From Clostridia bacterium (GTDB lineage: Bacteria; Bacillota; Clostridia; Christensenellales; Aristaeellaceae): a stretch of 23,957 nucleotides of DNA. The stretch spans positions 1 to 23,957 of the forward strand of contig JAEDIV010000020.1 in the NCBI GenBank assembly GCA_016296675.1. The letters are read 5' to 3'. Within the stretch, counting starts at the first letter, position 1, and each line of letters starts with the position of its first letter. Positions 21,836 to 23,957 of this stretch are shown here, piece after piece. The translations under genes and the position numbers were made by a program. A model generated the notes under the pieces. It was not told the origin of the DNA. It ran no database searches and saw only the letters and a list, made by a program, of their open reading frames with translations.

Positions 21836-23524
21836 GTGAAAAAGCTTTTTGCGGCAGCGCTTGCGCTTATTGCGCTTTTGTATGCATTTGCGCTTTGCGA
21901 AGAAGAGATATATTTCGCGTCGGAAGAAGGCGGCGTTATTGAAAGAGAATCGGCTTTTTACCGCACGCGTGCGCTGATTCAGGAACTGAATGTTGCCTAT
22001 ATGGATTCGGACACGCCTTATCTTTCCAAAGGTGTCCAGACAAAGTTTACCGTGTATGCGACCGGCGGCGACGGGATTTATAACTATTCCATCAGTGTGT
22101 ACTGGCGGGAAGGCAAAGAAGGCGCGTTCTATATGGAAGCTTCTTCCGGAACGATGCGCTCAAATTCATACATTTTTACGCCGAAAAAGAACAACGGTCA
22201 GTATCTGCTTTTGATCCGCATCGTAGATTCGGCAGGGTCTGCGATTCAATGGCAGAGCCAGGTGTATGAATCGGCGGGACAGGCCTCGGTTCAGAAGGCC
22301 AGAAGCCTTGCAAATGAGTGCGTGCAGAAGGCTTCTACCGATTACGCCCGCGCGCTGTGGCTGCACGACTGGCTGATTATGAATGCGGATTACGACTACA
22401 ATTACGAGTACTATTATCCCGACGGCGTGCTTCTGCACGGAACCGGCGTCTGCCAAAGCTATGCGCTTGCCTATGACATGCTTTTGAAGATGATCGGGAT
22501 CGAAACCGTATATATCACGGGCTATGCCGGAGGCGGTGATCACGGCTGGAATCTTGTGAAGCTTGACGGCGAATGGTATCACGTGGACTGTACATGGGAC
22601 GATCCTTCGCCGGGCTCGGAAAACCATGATTATTTTTGCGTGCCGGACGATATCATGATGCGCGATCACAGCTGGAATCTGGGCGCGCAGATCATGCCGC
22701 AGTGCGAAAAGAACGACTATATGTATGCAATTCGTTCCGGGGCTGAAACATGCGAAACCCAGGAAGACGTGATTGCGATCCTGAATGAATCGCTGCTTGC
22801 CGCGCGCAGCTATACGGAAATCTGGTATATGGGCGCAAATCCTGTCTTTGATTTTACAGGCGCCGTAAATACCTGGTATGATCAGGCGCGTTTTCCCCAG
22901 GAATTTCTGGGCTTCAGATATTCGACAGGCAGCACAAATCTTAAAATGGAATTTGACTTTGGAAGCGGTTTTCCCGATCTTACTGTGCCTGAGTCCATGA
23001 AGATCGATCTGACGGATGCCGATATGGAAGTGGGCGAGGGAATGCGCCTTCTTGTATTACCCCTGCCTTCTTCGGCGGATGTATCCGCGCTTACATGGTC
23101 AAGCAGCAATCCCGACTGCATACAGGTGGATGGCGGCTATGTTAAGGCGATTGCGTCCGGCGTAAGCGTGATTACAGCTGAGCATCCGGGCGGAGCCGCC
23201 AGCGAAATCATCCTCTATGTCAATTCCGGACGCATGCTTACGATGCCGGCGTTTCTCTCTTCGATCGGCGAAGAGGCGTTTGCCGACAATGCGCTTATTG
23301 AAACGGTCATTCTGCAAAACGGCATAGATTCCATCGGCGACAGGGCGTTCATGGACTGCGCAATGCTGAAGACCATTGAAATCCCGGAAAGCGTTACCTA
23401 TATTGGAAATGATGTATTTTCGGGCTGCGAGCGCGTAGTCATTTCCTGCAAGTACGGAAGCGCTGCGCACGAGTATGCAGAGAATGCCGGAATCGAGTAC
23501 CGGCTTATGTCAACAGAACCTTAA
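21836..23524 (+). CDS. Secreted transglutaminase-like protein with Ig-like and LRR_5 repeats, GTG start
   Basis: The signal peptide is MKKLFAAALALIALLYAFAL. Region 60-145 is a beta-rich domain. The transglutaminase-like core spans about 155-270 with the Cys-His-Asp triad in order: C206 (TGVCQSYA), H236 (DHGWNLV), D251 (HVDCTWDD). A segment at about 390-475 (TWSSSNPDCIQVDGGYVKAIASGVSVITAEH) is a BIG_2-type Ig-like domain, and the end is BspA-type LRR_5 repeats (AFLSSIGEEAFADNALIETVIL). It could be a peptidase or crosslinking enzyme; the substrate is unknown. GTG 21836 is used because the ATG at 21828 hits a stop within four codons; AGGGG precedes it. Confidence 0.9.
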   Translation: MKKLFAAALALIALLYAFALCEEEIYFASEEGGVIERESAFYRTRALIQELNVAYMDSDTPYLSKGVQTKFTVYATGGDGIYNYSISVYWREGKEGAFYMEASSGTMRSNSYIFTPKKNNGQYLLLIRIVDSAGSAIQWQSQVYESAGQASVQKARSLANECVQKASTDYARALWLHDWLIMNADYDYNYEYYYPDGVLLHGTGVCQSYALAYDMLLKMIGIETVYITGYAGGGDHGWNLVKLDGEWYHVDCTWDDPSPGSENHDYFCVPDDIMMRDHSWNLGAQIMPQCEKNDYMYAIRSGAETCETQEDVIAILNESLLAARSYTEIWYMGANPVFDFTGAVNTWYDQARFPQEFLGFRYSTGSTNLKMEFDFGSGFPDLTVPESMKIDLTDADMEVGEGMRLLVLPLPSSADVSALTWSSSNPDCIQVDGGYVKAIASGVSVITAEHPGGAASEIILYVNSGRMLTMPAFLSSIGEEAFADNALIETVILQNGIDSIGDRAFMDCAMLKTIEIPESVTYIGNDVFSGCERVVISCKYGSAAHEYAENAGIEYRLMSTEP

Positions 23525-23550
23525 ATTCTCATTAAAGAAGAAAAACTGCG

Positions 23551-23579
23551 TTTACAAAGGGCTGCACTTGTGGTAAAAT
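23551..23579 (+). promoter_or_regulatory. Promoter of rpsO
   Basis: TTTACA (23551-23556), a 17-base spacer and TAAAAT (23574-23579). Confidence 0.7.
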
Positions 23580-23585
23580 ATCATT

Positions 23586-23661
23586 TGTGGCAATTTGCCA
23601 CAGAAGATTTAGATCCGCACACGCGGTTTGCCGACGTCCCGACGGCATGCTTCGTCTGCGG
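23586..23661 (+). promoter_or_regulatory. Structured leader of rpsO, possible S15 autoregulation site
   Basis: TGTGGC (23586-23591) pairs with GCCACA (23597-23602). Further on, CCGCA (23615-23619) can pair with TGCGG (23657-23661), enclosing smaller stems such as GCCG/CGGC. S15 represses its own mRNA through leader structures in several bacteria; whether this leader does so is inferred. Confidence 0.45.
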
Positions 23662-23689
23662 GAATACGAAAAATGGGAGGAAAATCAAA

Positions 23690-23957
23690 ATGGAAAACAA
23701 GATCGACATCACCATGATGGAGAAATCCGAAGTTATCGCTGCCTACGGCCGTCATGAGGGCGACACTGGCTCCCCCGAAGTTCAGATTGCTCTTCTCACC
23801 AAGCGCATCAAGAGCCTCACCGAGCACCTCAAGGTCAACAAGAAGGATCACCACTCCCGTCGCGGCCTGCTTCTGATGGTTGGTCAGCGCCGTGGCCTTC
23901 TTGACTACCTCAAGAAGACCGACATCGAGAGCTATCGTAAGCTGATTGCTGACGCGG
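23690..23957 (+). CDS. rpsO: 30S ribosomal protein S15 (3' end cut by window)
   Basis: ATG 23690 follows GGGAGG (23675-23680) by nine bases. The 89 codons read MENKIDITMMEKSEVIAAYGRHEGDTGSPEVQIALLT..., with the S15 signatures GDTGSPEVQIA, HKKDHHSRRGLL-like (KKDHHSRRGLLLMVGQRRGLLDYL) and the C-terminal SYRKLI. No stop is reached before the window end, but only a few residues should be missing. S15 binds 16S rRNA helices 20-22 early in 30S assembly. Confidence 0.96.
   Translation, partial: MENKIDITMMEKSEVIAAYGRHEGDTGSPEVQIALLTKRIKSLTEHLKVNKKDHHSRRGLLLMVGQRRGLLDYLKKTDIESYRKLIADA

Overview
The window looks like chromosomal DNA of a mid-GC Gram-positive member of the Clostridia, probably an uncultured gut-type lineage. 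The evidence is the short Gram-positive YidC without a lipoprotein signal, the rpmH-rnpA-yidD-yidC-khpB cluster, split iron-sulfur serine dehydratase genes (sdaAB/sdaAA), VanW, DegV and DUF1846 proteins, BspA-type LRR_5 repeats, strong GGAGG ribosome binding sites and near-consensus sigma-A promoters. Genus and species cannot be read from the sequence.

Layout. (a) 1-560: C-terminal end of a surface protein with a membrane anchor, then a bidirectional terminator. (b) 562-4868, minus strand: a tight four-gene operon, VanW protein - RidA - DegV - DUF1846, read from one promoter near 4850. (c) 4924-5609: 4.5 tandem copies of an exact 143-bp unit, each carrying two palindromes, and no gene. (d) 5610-8759, minus strand: yceD-rpmF and pta-ackA (acetyl-CoA to acetate), each with its own promoter. 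(e) 8906-11931, plus strand: rpmH-rnpA-yidD-yidC-khpB, led by a promoter and a leader with four successive hairpins. (f) 11940-13690: an accessory patch with an AlbA_2/ATPase-type regulator and a relic of an acetyltransferase. (g) 13640-15478, minus strand: a macro-domain protein followed by a vWA protein, with a large palindrome that covers the vWA ribosome binding site. (h) 15547-16293: upp. (i) 16298-19011, minus strand: sdaAB-sdaAA followed by a translationally coupled secreted RCC1-like propeller. (j) 19054-20418: secreted polysaccharide deacetylase with an altered metal site. (k) 20425-20610: a small MITE-like element carrying the same palindrome family as the 143-bp array. (l) 20614-21707: a LacI-family regulator with a likely autoregulatory operator. 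(m) 21775-23524: secreted transglutaminase-like/Ig-like/LRR_5 protein. (n) 23551-end: rpsO with a structured leader, cut by the window edge.

Most genes are housekeeping. The parts that deserve attention are the macro/vWA pair with its RBS-sequestering palindrome, the two related palindromic repeat loci, the four-hairpin rpmH leader, the AlbA_2 regulator with direct repeats inside its promoter, and the coupling of an extracellular propeller to serine dehydratase. Several start codons were moved inward from the longest open frame on the basis of ribosome binding sites and promoters (RidA, YceD, Pta, AlbA_2, macro, Upp, RCC1-like, SdaAB, LacI).
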